Origin: Planococcus citri
Taxonomy: Eukaryota > Arthropoda > Insecta > Hemiptera > Pseudococcidae
Length of the DNA: 64,000 nucleotides
Direction: 5' to 3'
Assembly: GCF_950023065.1 (NCBI RefSeq)
Contig: NC_088680.1
Location: 71,647,350 to 71,711,349, forward strand
Below the pieces are notes generated by a model, which was not told where the DNA came from, ran no database searches, and saw only the letters and a program-made list of their open reading frames with translations. Each line of letters starts with the position of its first letter. The stretch's first letter is position 1. Below are positions 34,909-49,607 of this stretch, piece after piece. Made by a program: the position numbers and the translations under genes.

Positions 34909-37900
34909 CATTTTGGAGCTTCCGGCGACTTTTTGAAAATTCCTGAAGCCTCCAGCAGATTATTGAAACTTTATGAAACTTGAAATTTCCACAAAATTTC
35001 ATCAATCTGAGATAGAGAGTCGAAATTCATTCTGCAAACTAATTTCAACACGCTACGAAGTTGACTGCTGGTGGATTTCAAGTCGTTTTGGAGCTTCCAG
35101 CGACGTTTTGAAAGGCTGTATGGCGTTTTTTTGGAAAATTAAAATTTCCTAAAAGTAGCTGGAAGATTCAAAGCCGTTTGAAACCACCATGTAGTCTGCG
35201 AAGTAAATTTAAGCTTGCCAACTCCATTAGATAAATTAATGTTGGGAAAATTTCAATTTCAAGTTTCAAAAATCTACTGGAGGCTGGAGGCTCTAAAATG
35301 ACTTGAACCCACCTGAAGTCGTCTTCAGAGGGTGTTAAAATTGGAGTTTAGAGTAAATTTCAGCTTTCCATCTCCATTTGATGAAATTTTGTGAAAATTT
35401 AAAGTTTCAAAAATCTGCTGGAGGCTTCAGGAATTTTCAAAAAGTCGCTGGAGGCTCCAAAACGACTTGAAATTCACCTGCAGTACTTCGTAGCGTATTG
35501 AAATTAGTTTTTAGAATTAATTTCAGCTTTACAACTCCAATTTGATGGAATTTTGTGGAAATTTAGAGTTTCAAAAATCTGCTGGAGGCTCCAGAACTGC
35601 TCAAAACGGGTTGAAACCGTTTCCAATCGATTTGGCATGTCGAAAATAGGGTATATCCCAAATTTCAGCTTTCTCGGTCAATTTGGTAAAATTTTGATTT
35701 TTTTCCTCATTTTTGGGCTAAATTGGATTTTCAAAAATTCACCAAAAATCGAAAAACGCACTTTAGCACTTGAAATTTGGACAGGTGATAAATTTTTGCA
35801 TGATCTTTCGATCTACCTTTGTAAGGTTTGAAAAATTTCGTACAAGTTTCCCTATTTTCTAATAGTAAGGCGGATGGGAGATTTCATCACTCGGGCACTC
35901 AAGATTTAGCATCTCATCGCCTCTCAATGCCAGAAATATGTAAAGAAATTTCGTACATTTTTCACCCGAATACTACTCTCCATTCTTCAGTTGAAAAAAA
36001 AACAACTGGAACCGGAACTTGACAGAACTAGGTATATGAAAAAATAATAAGATCGAATAGTGTTCGAGAATTTTTCACGTTAAAAAGATAGAAACATACT
36101 TGTTGCTGCGATAATTCGGCACATTTGACATCCATCAAAATACGATGTATTACTCGAGCACAGAGAAATTTGAGATAAACCTGCAAACAAAGAAAATGCG
36201 ACGAGGAAAGGGACCGGGATTTGGATTTTTATCATTTTCTATAAACGTAACATGTTGAAACAATCAAAAACTCGATTCATAGGGTAGATTGCAAGAAAAA
36301 AAAATTTGTAAGATTCTGACCAAGTTCAGTGGAGACCTTAATCTTGAGTTGAAAGTCGAGTCAGGAAAATGTTTAGCTCCAGGGGTGCACTTAAAAAAGA
36401 GGTATTGATCCTCAACAAAATTATTTTTTTAAAAAAATAAAAAATGGATGACCTTGGTTGACTCAGAATCTGTAATTAAATATCATCTTTTGGGAATGGA
36501 CCATTTTTTTCAAAATAGGTTGGGGACGGGATAGATAGAAAAAAACCGAGATTTTTTTGAAAATGCTTCCTTTTAGAGAGTTCATTTCTCCGAAACTTAA
36601 ATATTTTGTGAGAGACTTTCAACCCACGACCTAAACGTCATAAGGTGCCGGTAATAAGTCGCGGATTAATCGATGCAATTTGACGCTGGTCGCGTTTGAA
36701 AAAATGTCACCAACTTTCTTCCCTTCCTCAATATACTAGGTATGCAAAGTCAGGGAAAATATTTCTCCACAACATGGAACACTTTATTCAGAGAAACGAA
36801 TTAGAAAATTAAGGGCACGTGAAATTTCAGTTCATCATTTTCATTCGAAGACTAATGATTTCATTTTCAACTTTCAATCACGTCTCTTACGTTAGACCAG
36901 TCAAAACAACGAATGATTTTTGCTCGAGACTCTAATTTGGAAGAATTCCTTACGTCTTAATCCCCTTTTCAAAGTATTTTTTCTCAGAAATACGAATAGT
37001 ATCGTCGCGTCGTTGCACTTGTAAGGTATTTTGTGCCTCCTTGAATCTCGGTTCAATTTAATACTCGTGTACAACTCGCAGGTAGCCAGGTAGTAGGTAC
37101 ATACGTACTAGGTACATTTATATAAATGTGTACACAAGCACACTGCATACCTGCGAGAAGTTCTACGTACACCAATCCCTTTGCTTTTTATAACCTTGTT
37201 CGCGATGTTTTCTTCTTCACACTCGACAACATGAACCGTCTCGGCGAATCAATCGATACGAATAGAGAATACACGAACGAGTAGGTACATATGAAAAAAA
37301 AAAAGAAAAGAAAAAATACCACCACATTCGTGCGATGATAATCCTCTACTTTTTTTTATCGATACTCGCGACCGCTACTTGGATGACCTCTCGAGCCTTG
37401 AGCTTTATGCACTTTGGACGAGGAATTTTTTCCTCGGTTATTCTAAAAGGATTGCTTAAGTATTTACTATGCTTGGTTCGTACATTTAGATTATAATTAG
37501 CGCTTTTAATTTACTCATTGTATGTTGTATTGGCTATGTCTGGCTTACGAATGTTTTCAATGACTGAATGAAACCTAAACCTCGCGCTCAAAACTGCACT
37601 AGTGTGGAAGGGACTTGAAACTTTGGCTCGATTTCTAGCAGATTCGATGCTGACAATTCCACTAAATTATACAAAATATAAAAATCGGAATTTCGCGCAC
37701 TAGGTAAGGTACCTAATTAACGTAAAAGTAATTAAATGTTTTAAAAAATCTCAACTTTCAAACGAAAAATTTGGATAAAATATTGTAATCCTTCTTTGCG
37801 CGAAGAAAACGACGAAGAATACGATACCTACTGTATGAAAATATGGCTCGAAATGCGAATCGTACTTCGACTCGCCAAAACCTTCATTATAATTGCTAAA

Positions 37901-40900
37901 AATTCCCACCCCCCCCCCGTTTCTGGTTTCGAGCTAACTTGCGGACACTTTCGTGATACTTTGGGGTAAATTATTCAAAAGTGGTCACCTTTCGTACTTA
38001 CGTTAGTAGTCGTCTCTACACCGAATACATGCAATAGGCAGGAAGTAGCTGCTTATGCATATTACCTAAAGGGAAAAAAGTCGAGGTGTTTTTTTTTCAA
38101 CCCCTTTTTCGTTGCCGGAAAATAAGCTACAATCGACCTATTTTTCTAAAAAATTACTACCGAGTATAATTCCGGTAACGTATCAAAAATAACGCGAAGA
38201 AAAACGATATTATTAATAAAGTACCGGAACGAATTACTGTAGATAATTACCGCGCAGACGACTCGTATTAGGATTAGGAGAGCATCACGTACGTTCGTAA
38301 GCATACGTAAAACGTACCTACACCTACATCTACATAGGTAGTAGGTAGGTAGATATGTGCCTTACCTATCTACGAATGACGCTCATCATGTCGACAAAAA
38401 CAATAACGAAGAGGTCTCTAATTGACTACCTAATGCAGAAAAGCAGCGGCAGCCTAACATATTATACGCAGTACACATACGAGTATAGCCACCCGGAAAA
38501 CTAAAGGCAAATAATAACGTACGCCGAGTATTAAAAAAATTACAATAATAATAAAAAATTCGCTCGTACGTTTGTTTGTTTGAGTTTCTCATAAAAACGA
38601 CCCAATTTTCGTACCATACTATACCATATCGTAAAATAAGGCCTATCTCGACGCTACAGTTTATATTTTTTTCGATGCTCGCGTGCTTTAATTTACTCGA
38701 TTAAAAGAGTTGCGTAAGTCAACATTGGTGAACAGTTGCGAGGGATGAATTTCCAACTCGAACAAATCATCAATTCGCGTTATTGGCTCGATTTGTGTGT
38801 CAGTTTTACGACAACCATACTTACTTTAATGGTACCTATGGTAGGGCACCCCAAGTTACTCACTAAGCTCAAATACTCTCATGTAGGAGCGTTCGAAACA
38901 TGTGGAGGACGGAGGTAGTTGGATTACTCTTACAAAAGTACAAAATACAGAATCTTCACCTCCATCACCTCCCTTTAAAAAAATAATTTACCGAACATAA
39001 CGATTATAAAGTAACGTAAATTTTCACAATTGCAACGACGCAATTCCACTATTTACTCACAGGTGATCAGATTGATCATCTAGAAAACTAATCAATATTA
39101 CGTACATAGGTAGATACGAGTACATACAATCCGAGCACGATGCTTTATTAATAGGTTTAGATACATTACACGTTATATTATCTGGAATAATCGAAAATGA
39201 AACAAAATTAGCGTCGCATTAAACGAATCTGATCAAAATAGTGTTTTACGATTTTACCTTCATTATTTTCAATTTGACATACTCGGGACGATTTGACATA
39301 CGATATACCAACTTCTCTCGCATTAAATTTAGAATCGTACGTTTGTAAGAATAAGGAAGAGCAGTCGAGGTAAAACCAATTTTATGACCAAATATTATCT
39401 CATGAAAACATAAAACAGCAATAACATCCTAAGCTCGAGGACAGAATAACAATATTTTTCGAGAATATTCATTTTATATACGTAGTTTGAAAGCTTTAAA
39501 ACGTGGCAAGCTAAAAGTTGACCAGAAGCTTTTTTTAAAAATTTTATTTCAAAACTTTTAGTCAATTTGACAATTTTGATGAAAAATTGAAATTAAAAAT
39601 AGTTGAAATATAAATATTTGAAATTTAAAATAAATCGCTAGGATTATTGAAATTTGTCATCGACTTTGACGATAAGTTTTCTTTTCAAAGCACAAATAAA
39701 AAATCCAAATCCAAAATTAATCGTGAAGTTTTGAGCTGAAAGCCAAAAGCAAAAAAAGAATTCGAAAATGCAATTATCGCTTTAATTAAAACAATATTGT
39801 TACTCAATCTCATATTTGGACTAGTTGAATTACATTTTTCAGACCAAGTACATTGACTCGACTTACTGGAATAAATATAGTGTATCACCAACATGGTATG
39901 CAGGTTAGCACGAGCACGTGTATCGTGTACCTACACCTACACCTGAGATTGTCACGTCAAAATAATGTACATAAAATAAAACTACGAAGTAAAAACACGA
40001 AGTAACAAGCGACTGTTTTCAAAACTCGTCGATTTTCAGGTAAAACTTGTATGAATATAGCTGGTACTCGTATCTCACCGTACGAGTTTAGCGACCTTTT
40101 GATGTCAGTTGCAAAATACGCGATTATTATTTTTCGAGCAGTTCAATGGACCAGTAGCGAATTAATAAATTTTTTTAAAACATCGAAACATCGGATTTAC
40201 ACTGGAGAACGGGATATTTTGATGAATAATTGCTAAATTTGTGTGATTTGAACTACGAGTATGTGTACAGAAAATGTTCAAAATTACGCGAAATTCGGTG
40301 AAAATTGTTAAAAGGCCATCGAAACGTGTTTAAAATGGCGTAAAAACACTCAAAAATAGCATTAAAATTACCTATCTACTAAAAAACAACCACTCGTAGG
40401 TACGAATTCTAGTATAAAATTTGCCAAGTGTATGAAAAAGAACTGATAATGTACTAAAAAATTGATAAGATGATGTAAAAACAGTCGAAAAATTTGAAGA
40501 AAAAAAAAACTTAAAAACGAAAATATCAATGATATCTTTGAAAACCACCAAAAATTGATGAAACCGCACAAGAAAGGTATTCCCGGCCTAAAACTGTAAA
40601 ATGTCCCCGTTCTCAGATTTTCAAAATGTTGTAGAGCAATGTTGGGTACTCACAATGACGAAAATCCCTCTTTTTTGGAGGAGGAAGAAAAAATTAAGCT
40701 ACAACGAGTTTTGAATGAAAAATATTGATCCTAATATCTAAAAAAATACGCGTGTACTTTTACAGAGAAGATATTTTGAGTCTATTCGCCATTCGGGTGA
40801 TTTTTTCCAAAAAAAATTCGCCCCTCCCCCACGAATGGATTTTGGTGAAAGAAAATTTTAAACAGCCATATCTCCGAATTTTAAAATAAGTTTAAACGAG

Positions 40901-41124
40901 TATGTACTATTTTTGGAAATTTTTTCAATTTGTTTCCCCTTCTAGTGGGTCATTTTAGAAAACTATTTGTTGACCAAAAATCACTACTTATTCACTGCCT
41001 TTCAAAAAAAATCACGACCTCAAAATACTAACCCCCTTCCCCCATTTTTTTTATTTTTCTCTTATTCTTCTGTTTCTTTTTGTTTTTTTTTTTATTATTA
41101 TTTTCAGAAACTTTTTGTTTCTCC

Positions 41125-41146
41125 AAAAAAAAAAAAAAAAAAAAAA
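41125..41146 (+). repeat. Poly(A) tract of 22
   Basis: A run of A after a T-rich stretch; no retroelement was recognised. Confidence 0.85.
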
Positions 41147-42920
41147 TAGGACGTTGCTTTATTAGGAAGGTCGTAACTACATGAAAGTTGATTTGTCAGA
41201 AAACGTATTTTAATTTTTAAAGAGCATTCTATCAAGTACACTTGATAGTTTTAGATGAGGTAAGAGAACGTTTGGTCATTACAATCATTTTCTTGCTAAT
41301 TTTCGAAATAAACATCCTTGTTGGCACTGATTTTTCATTTTTTTATTTGAGGAACTTCGAACTGAAAAAAGTAAAATTCAACCAAGCAACTTTCACCTTA
41401 AGTCAAGCTTTTTTCATTAAAAACCCATAAGATTACACAGGAAAAATTTCCTTAAGATGATGAGGTTGATTTTCTGCAATTAATCAGTGAAATTACGTGA
41501 AATTATGTGTTTATAATGACTTTTCTTACCAACAAATTACAAAATTCAAAAGAAATAGGTTCAACCTGAGAAACAATATTATTTAGAACCTTTCCACTGT
41601 AACGGTTTTGAAAACGTGTATTTAGAACCATTTGTTTTCAGCTATTACGAGAACAAAAAACATCGAAATTCAATTTCAAAAGTTGCATCATGTAGAGGAC
41701 AAAATTCTCTTTCCAATGATACCACTATCTCATTTTTTAAAAATTGTAGTTACGACCCCCCGAAAAAGTCAGTCTGATTTTTTCGTTCATTTTGGCAAAT
41801 GGGCTTTTCAGAGAATTGAAAAGGGAAAAGAGTCGTCGATTTTTTGATAATTTTTTCATCTCCGTGAAAGTACATTCGGGGACATTTTCAGGAACCCGAG
41901 TCGACTAGGAATGGTTTTGAACCGTTCTGAAGCCTCCAGAAATTTTTTCGGAAACTCCAGTTCCCCAAAAAATTTTATTAAGAAGTGTTCAAATGAACTT
42001 TGGCACTTAATACTCAAAATCACTACCATTTCACCATTTTCATTACCTTTATACACCCTGTAAAAAAAACTAGATAACAATCTCTTGAAAACTTCATCTT
42101 GGACGCATAGACACTCCCACTCCCAATTTTGGGACAAAGGAAGGTTGACAATTTATGGTGTCGTTATCATACGAATTGAATCCCCCGAACACGAATACGA
42201 AGGTGAATTTACGGTTGGACACCCCCCCCCAAGGTCATTTATGAGGAGGAGGAGGAGGTTGCCGTAATTTCTTCGATCAGGGAATCAAAATCCGAGAGTA
42301 ATTTTGAGAAGGAAAACGTGAAAATTAGAGGTTTTCTGTTTCAGAAAAATGATTTCCAATTTTGTATTGGGGAGGCAAATAATCCCAATGCAAACTCCTC
42401 AGATGATCATTTCGTTGGAATTTTCAAATTTCAGTTCTTCCACTTCTTCTACCGATCTTCAACAGTTTCAAAAATTTTGGGGAAAAACTCAGGTGGGGGG
42501 GGGAGGGTTGAGCATTTTTTCCAGTAGCTGAACCTGATTTCTGTAAAAAGCACCTACTCGTATTTCTATTCTTGAACTTTTTGAAGTTTTGCAAATTTGA
42601 TCAGAAAAACTTGGTCACTGAACTGATTCGCGATTCTGTACACGTTTATCGTGTCGTACGAGTACATCTGTGCACAGATGATGCGAATGTACATATGTAT
42701 TATTTATGAACATCCTCCATACGCTCATGCAGTACTATGTATGTCTATGTAATGTATGTATGTGTTGTACGAGTATACTATGTATCACGTAGAGTAATAT
42801 TATCGGTAATGTACCACCCACACCAAACCTCACCGCAACCAGAGAGGTACTGATACTCATTTTACTATTCTACCGTAACTCGTAGGACATGTATGCGGTA
42901 TACGAGTACAAGAGTATTGT

Positions 42921-42953
42921 GCATCGCATATCGCATATCGCATATCGCATTCG
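42921..42953. repeat. (CGCATAT)n short tandem repeat
   Basis: Three and a half units of ATCGCAT/ATATCGC type. Confidence 0.8.
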
Positions 42954-44881
42954 CTTTTACGACATCCATTCTCCTACACGCGAATTTTTTCTGCCACTGC
43001 CAGTATTTCAGTCGCAGTCGCACGCACCACTACCACATTGCTTGGTTGGCTTAGTTTGCCTTATCGCGTAAAGCCGTTAATCATTATACACTTTCAATTA
43101 TATCATTCATTAACATGCGAGCATAATACTTATCATGCGAAATTTTAATAGTTTGACTCGGCTACTGTGTATAAAATTGTTAGGATAGACAGCTCCAAAA
43201 CTAGTACACGGTTCAATAATACAAGCGTGATCGCCGGCCGGTGGTTGGGTACTCGGGTATAGCCACAATTACTAATTGATTTATGGGGCACAAAAATCGA
43301 AATAGATCTACCCTTGTCCCTTATGCATAATATTACACGGTCAATTTCTCCATAAATGCTCGCGCAGTCGTGCACAGATAAAAGATGTCATTCAAAGTCA
43401 CCAAATCCAGCCTATAAGCATTCGCTCAAGTGCACATTTAGGTGATTATTTCAGCGTTTTATCTCTTTTCACAATCCACAATCCACACTTGACGTTTTAA
43501 TTCCCATGCTCTCTACAACATTCTATTCTACCTTACACTCTGGTGGAATGGCATCGCCATGACTCATACCCCACACAAACGTTAAATCGATAAATGATAA
43601 GCGCTGTGCAGTACGCGCGAGTGTACCTAGACCTACTACCTACCTAACTATCTACATCACTTCCTAGCGATATATCAATATGCCCTTCACCTTCGTTTCA
43701 TCGTATCATCTTTCTGTGGCCTTTACCATCACATAATACACAGACACACTACAGGTACAGGACAGGTATTCTACTCTATGCATCTATTCTCCGCCAGCGC
43801 AAGTCCACCTAAACGAATCATATTATTTACCATCTCATGTCAAATACCTACACGAGCAAATACACTCAAGTAATTTACACGTGATTGGTTTTCCCGAAAT
43901 TATGACGAACAATCTATAATGGGAAATACTCGAATTTCATCGTCGAGCCAGTTATAGGAGAATTTTTCAGAAAATTTCAAGGATTTTTTTTATCGCTATC
44001 GAACTAATTTCAGTTCGGCAAACACTTGTGCGCCAACTCGCCAATCGATTTTAGAACGCTTATGAATGATTTTCACAACATTTTTATTCGAGTCGAGTAT
44101 CGTAATTTTTCATTCATAAGCCCACTGCAACGATACACAAACTGTCCAGCATATTAGAGAAAATTGATTGGCAAAATAACAAGTATACATAATATAGGTA
44201 TTCCTATCAATAGGGCACACTCTCATGAAAGAAATTTATGAGAAAAAACCAAATTAAACTACATACGAGTAGTCCGATCTACTGCACCTACATGAGAATT
44301 TGAGTACCAATTCCGATATTGTACAGCAAACTTTATTATCAAAACTGACAGTCATCAAAATGTAGGTACATGTTTTAGATAAAAACTAGTAGCTTATAGC
44401 TTCAATAGAATAAAAATATGAATCATCCTTTTAATATCACTCACTGCGATTAAAACTGACGCCGACACTGAACACATATATTTGAACGACATTTCCATTT
44501 TCTCTCGGGTCACGAAACGCCTTCTTACTACAAATGGGTAGCTCGCCCCTTCGGGCCTCACCTGGGAGGGATGAAGACTGCAGCTATTTCAAAATCGAAA
44601 ATCACTCAAAAAATGCGTAAATCTTCTTCTTTGTAGCCAGAGTGAAGAGGGGGAGAGGAGGAGTTGAAATCAGAAACCTCCGAAATGAACAACTAGGACA
44701 CCCCCCCCCCCCAGATGAACATCATGTTAAATTTCAGCCTCCTAGGTTCTTTAACGGAGGGAGGGAGAGGTTCAGCAATGACACAAAATTGAAAAAGATT
44801 AAGAAACAACGTGAAAATCATTTTTTTTCAGCAGGAGAATGACGAGGAGGGGATTGAAAATTCAAAAACTCTCAATAAGAC

Positions 44882-46575
44882 CAGGCATGAAACTCGCCAT
44901 TTTTTTTTTTTTTTAGTGACTAAAAAATAGCAAAAAGTGACCAAAAATTTGAAAAAAGTGACCTAATTTTTGAGAAATGTGAGCAAAGTATATACTATGT
45001 AGCAATTCGTCGGAGAATTTTTTTAGCACTCCCCCCCCCTCCATGAGCGTAGCAAAAAATGTTGATGTATACTAGGGTGTACCTTATTTTGAAAAGTTCG
45101 AATTTTGTAGCTCCCACTTCCCAAAAACATGACCTCAGATGAGAAAGTAATTCCTTATTTTTTATTTTCCCCCTATCTGTAAAAAAAAGTCGTGCCGGTA
45201 GCCCTTTAGTGGGGAAAAAATCAAAAAAATCAAAAAAAGTTCTATTCTTTAATTTTTTTTATGTACCAAGAATGTTTCTAAATAATCCCCTTTTTAAAAA
45301 AAAAATTTCCCCGGCCCTTCAAACCATATTGGCCCCTTAGTAAGTAAGGAGTCCCTCAAAGTTTGAAAAAATCACAAAAAATGATAATAAATCAAAGTTA
45401 TGGAAAATTTGATGAAAATATTTCATTTCCAGTTTTCCACATTAGAATTGTTCTACATAACCCCCTTTTCAAGAAAAACCCATTGTTGGACGTACAAATT
45501 ATTTTGGCTCACTTGCATGGAGCCCCTCAAATTGGGGAAAAATAAAAAAATATTAAAAATTGTTGTCTGTAGGAATTTTTTGCAATTTTTTATTTACGTG
45601 CATAATCTTTCTGAATAAGCACTTTTTCAAGAAACCCCCCCCCCTGGTTTCCCAAATCATGTTGGTTACCTATAAAGCCCCTCAAAGTTGACAAAAATCA
45701 ACAAGAAAATGAAAAATCCATATCTATACAAATTTTTTGATGTTTAATTTCTGAGCAGAGTACTTTTAGACAACCACTTTTTCAAGAAAAGCATCCCTTT
45801 GTCCTTCAAATGATGGTGCATGGTCCTCATTTATGAGACCCCCAAAATTGAGGAACGTTGAGAAAGATGAAAATTGATGTCTATAGGTACTCGTATCGTA
45901 ATTAGGTGAACATTTTTCATCTCTGTGCGCAGAATGCTTCTATGTAGATAATTCTTTTCTCCAGAAAACCTTTTCTCAGTATTTTTTTTTTTTTTTGGAA
46001 TAGAGGTGAAGTCTCCTCTGCAAAGAGATAGTTTCAAGTCATGGATATGTTTTTTTGCTTTAAACTTGAAAATGAAATCTCATTGATAGGGATTATCGAC
46101 GATTTTTTCCAAGTTTTCAAGTCTTACATTACAAAATATCAGAACGTCAATAAGTCTTCTGCGAAAATTTGACATAATTTTATTACAAAACGTCCACTTC
46201 AATGTTTCTCGAAGCCAAAATTCAAAAATTCGTCCTTTTTCTATAAGTTTTTAAAAATCTGACATAGGTAGTGCTTTTCTGATGAAGATCGACCAAATCC
46301 AAGGATTAAAATGTGGAAGAAAAAAATGTAATAATATTCATATTTTTTCATTTTCTGGGGAAGAAGACAAGTTCCACCTTTTCATCATGTAGACACGTCA
46401 TAAAATATTTAATAGTTTTTTTAATGAAAATGGAGCAAATCCAAGTTACCTATATGATGTGAAAAAAATCTTATACAGGACAAATCTTTAAAAAAGTGAC
46501 CAAAGTCACTTTCTTTGGTTATTTTCGCCGAAATAGTGACAAAGTCACTTTTTAAGTGACCCAGTTTCATGCCTG
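44882..46575. mobile_element. 1.7-kb non-autonomous element with CAGGCATGAAACT ends
   Basis: The left end CAGGCATGAAACT is mirrored exactly by AGTTTCATGCCTG at 46563-46575. The 6-bp sequence TAAGAC abuts both ends (44876-44881 and 46576-46581). Next to each terminus are clusters of AGTGAC/GTCACT words. The middle (about 45200-45960) is a degenerate tandem array. No transposase frame. The termini look hAT-like, but hAT normally gives 8-bp duplications, so the class is open. Confidence 0.65.
45200..45960. repeat. Degenerate tandem array inside the 1.7-kb element
   Basis: AGCCCCTCAAA-like starts recur near 45350, 45527, 45677 and 45837, with spacing of about 150-177 bp. Each unit also has CTTTTTCAAGAAA with a C run and a CAAATCATGTTGG or CAAATTATTTTGG phrase. 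Confidence 0.55.
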
Positions 46576-46581
46576 TAAGAC

Positions 46582-49500
46582 GCATCCAGGACACTCTAAG
46601 TTGAGTAAAAAAAAAAGAAATCAAGGCTGTTAAAAATCGACGAGAATGGATTTCGGGGACATTGACAGGAATTTTGCAGCTAGAAATATATCGTATCTAA
46701 ATATCAAGAACAAATTCCACGAGATGAAAGATTTCAAAAAAAATTACCGATAAATTGTTACTGATCGACGAAAGCGTAACACTTTCATTTTTTTTTGTCG
46801 CAAGCTTGAAAAGACGCACAGAATTCTATGTACTTCAAACTATTACTACATATGTATGAACTTGGTGATTTTTTCAACAAAAAAAAAAAGCTTTTTGCAT
46901 TTTCGCGAGACTTTCTCGAATATTAATACCGTTTCTAGCCAATTATTCTCGAAAGTATTAGGAATTTCTTTTCAACTTATTTGAACCTTTGTTTCCTTAT
47001 AATGGTATAGTTGTTGTATACCATCTTCGAATGGCAGCCTAACAAGATTCGCAAAATTACCCGCGAACAAAGCCCTTTCAAAATGAACAATTTTTTAAAA
47101 AGACGTAGACGCTGTAAAAAGATACAAAGGACATGAAAGTTATCTTACAAGTCAAAGAAGTAATATAAGATGAAATACGCGAAAGATGATGTTTAAAAGG
47201 TTTATTATTACGAAAAATTGAAAAGTTTGAATGAGTTAGAATTTTTCCTACAGTCTTCCATTAATAGGTAATATTGGGCGACGAAATTATATTTGCCACG
47301 TCGAATGAGGTAGGTAGGTAGGTACTTTTCCTCTTACAACTTTCGCGGGAATCAACGAATCGAGTAAACAACATTTCATACACATGTAGGATTGTAGGTT
47401 CTAGGTACAGTAGACCCAGAAAATTTGACCATTTTGCAATTTTTCGAATCGATGACATTCGTCGTTCGATATTCTTCGGAGAAAATTACATTTGGCAAAT
47501 CGTACTACGTAAGTGGATTCAATTTTGATGCCTGGGCAGGAGGGAAAAAACACCAAAAAGCACCCTTCAAGCTCGAGAAGCCACGTGCTTGTACTCGACA
47601 CTCGTATAGGTTGAATAATACATTTCGATACTTGTAAAAATCTAGTTTTATAGTCTAAAACAATTCACGCGGGCAAAATAAAATATACGAGCGCTTTATA
47701 CATCGACCGTGGAAGACGACGACGACAACGACATCGCAGTCTTTACTGCGTGCGACTAGCTTACAATTATGTACCTAAGGTGAGACTTTGGGGGCAAAAG
47801 CTCTGAAGCTGATACGCGATACAGGCGTCAACTTTGAACAGGGCAACAACAAGTAGGTACCCACGACGAGTAGACAAGATCGGTAAAAATCATTCCAGCG
47901 ATTAATACGAGTACGGTTCGCCTTATAAGAACGTGAAGCGCACATTTCGAGTGAAGTGAAAAACACGGCGATGGGCGATGGATGTAAAATTAAAGACTAA
48001 GCTGTAAGCTATCGCTATCGCGCGCGTCTAAGTCTTCCTCTTTCGCATTCGCGACTCGCGCGTTCACTTTTATCTGGCGTATTTTCAGTCGAGTAAATTT
48101 AGCCGTTAATTCATAAAGCTTTCTGCGCTGTGTTTTAATTATTTATTACGAGTACAACGCCAGAGCAATACTTACGTAGACGTACGCGCCACGTTACATA
48201 TTTCATAACCTCCTACAACACCGACCATCTACGCCTGCAGTTTACACAAAATTTACATCTACTTCTACACCTTTATTCCGAGGCGAATTTCCGTTCAACG
48301 TTTACACGTTCACGTGCTTTCTCACCACAACCAGCGCAGCATCTTCCATCTTCTCAGCAATCGCCGGTATACTGACGATGACGGTACTCGTCGTATTTGG
48401 CAACGCAAACACCCGTACAAACCTAAACTTACGAGTAAAATGTGTCGCCGCGCTATCTCGTCTTCCAAAAAAAAAAAAAAAACCTTTTTATGCGAAACAA
48501 TAAAACATAAGAGAGGAAAAAACGCCACAAAAATACACTCGGTCGGCATAATTTCACATTTCCAATTCACTTCTAACAATAGCTTAATTACATATCCGGC
48601 TAAGCTTCGCTAATGATATTCCTATTTCCATTTTTTACCGCCGCGCCGCGCCGCGAGTAGTCTCCCTTAATGCGAAGAAAAAAAAATATTTAAATAACAA
48701 ATACGACGTTGCCGCGTTACCTTTTAAATGGTATCATTTATTATAACAACAAATTAATTGCCTTTCTCCGCGCTCCCTCGCCCCCTCCCCCCCTCTTCTC
48801 CTACTCGCGACTTGACGCGATAATTACTCGAATATGGTATTTGCAGCTTTTACCAGCAGGTAAAAGTATAATCATTCGATTGTTGCGGTTTGTATTTTGT
48901 TACCTTGGTTTTATCGAGGGTCGCATTTCGGATAGGTAATTTGCAGCTAACAATGCAGTTGAGTAGGTTCTGCTGCTGTTGTTGTTGTTGTTGTCGTCGG
49001 GTAAAGCTTTTTTCCTTTATTCGTCGGAACATGCGAAAGTACCTACTCGTACACCGACAATTCTATCGATTACCTTGGTTTTTGAATACAAAAAAGAAAA
49101 TAGGGCTAAACGAAAATCAGCGAAAAGAAAACTAAACACACCAACACGAATCGTAATCCTCGCAATACGCGATAGTACTCGTAATAGAAAAAAAAAGATT
49201 GATTTTCCAAGAACTCGTTTCCTGGCCGGGTCAGATGTCACCACATCAGTATGACCAGTAAACAACAGAAAACGACTGAAAAAAAGAATCCAAAAACGGA
49301 ATGAAATTTTTCAAAATTTACGTACCTAAAATGTTACAAAAATTACTAGAAAAAATCACCAAAAATTTACTGTAAAATTTGCTCAAAACATGTTCAAAAC
49401 TTGAAATCAAAAAAGCGATTGAAATTTTCAGGAAATTTCCAAAAAAAAAAATCGTTAAAATGTCATGAAAATAGTTTGAATCATCAAAAGATGAAGTAGC

Positions 49501-49607
49501 AAATGTCACAAAATTGCCTAAAAATTGAAAAAAAAATAATCAGAAAAAATTGATCAAAATACATGTTTAAACAGCAAAATGACATGCCCCTCCCCCCCCC
49601 ACCAATT
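46582..49607. other. Unannotated sequence; GC-richer around 48000-48320
   Basis: The 48000-48320 patch has CGCGCG and CGCATTCGCGACTCGCGCG words and could be regulatory. No coding frame was recognised. Confidence 0.35.
48970..48999. repeat. (TGC/TGT)n microsatellite
   Basis: CTGCTGCTG passes into five TTG units and then TCGTCGG. Confidence 0.85.

Larger units (their letters stand above)
34164..35847. mobile_element. Family A fold-back element, copy 3, right end lost
   Basis: It starts GTCCGGCATATGACAATAGC with TA at 34162-34163 and follows the family order on the left arm. The right arm is traceable to AAATTTCGTACAAGT at 35847, where homology stops. The last blocks (the GGCCGCCATTTTG block, the G tract and the inverted terminus) are missing. 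Two perfect internal palindromes (34674-34709 and 34827-34892) show local inversions of modules within the element. Confidence 0.75.
35848..44875. other. Nine kilobases without a supportable gene
   Basis: AT-rich sequence with GTAGGTAGGTA-type and ACGAGTA-type short words, a few C/G runs (37909, 42222, 42495, 44701) and two homopolymers listed separately. All open frames are short. A weak family A-like fragment (TGGTTTTGAACCGTTCTGAAG with CCTCCAGAAATTTTT) lies near 41910-41950. Confidence 0.4.

Noticed and set aside
41880..42000. Possible further family A fragment (TTTTGAACCGTTCTGAAGCC with CCTCCAG)
   Set aside because: Similarity is limited to a few short words, too weak for an element call.
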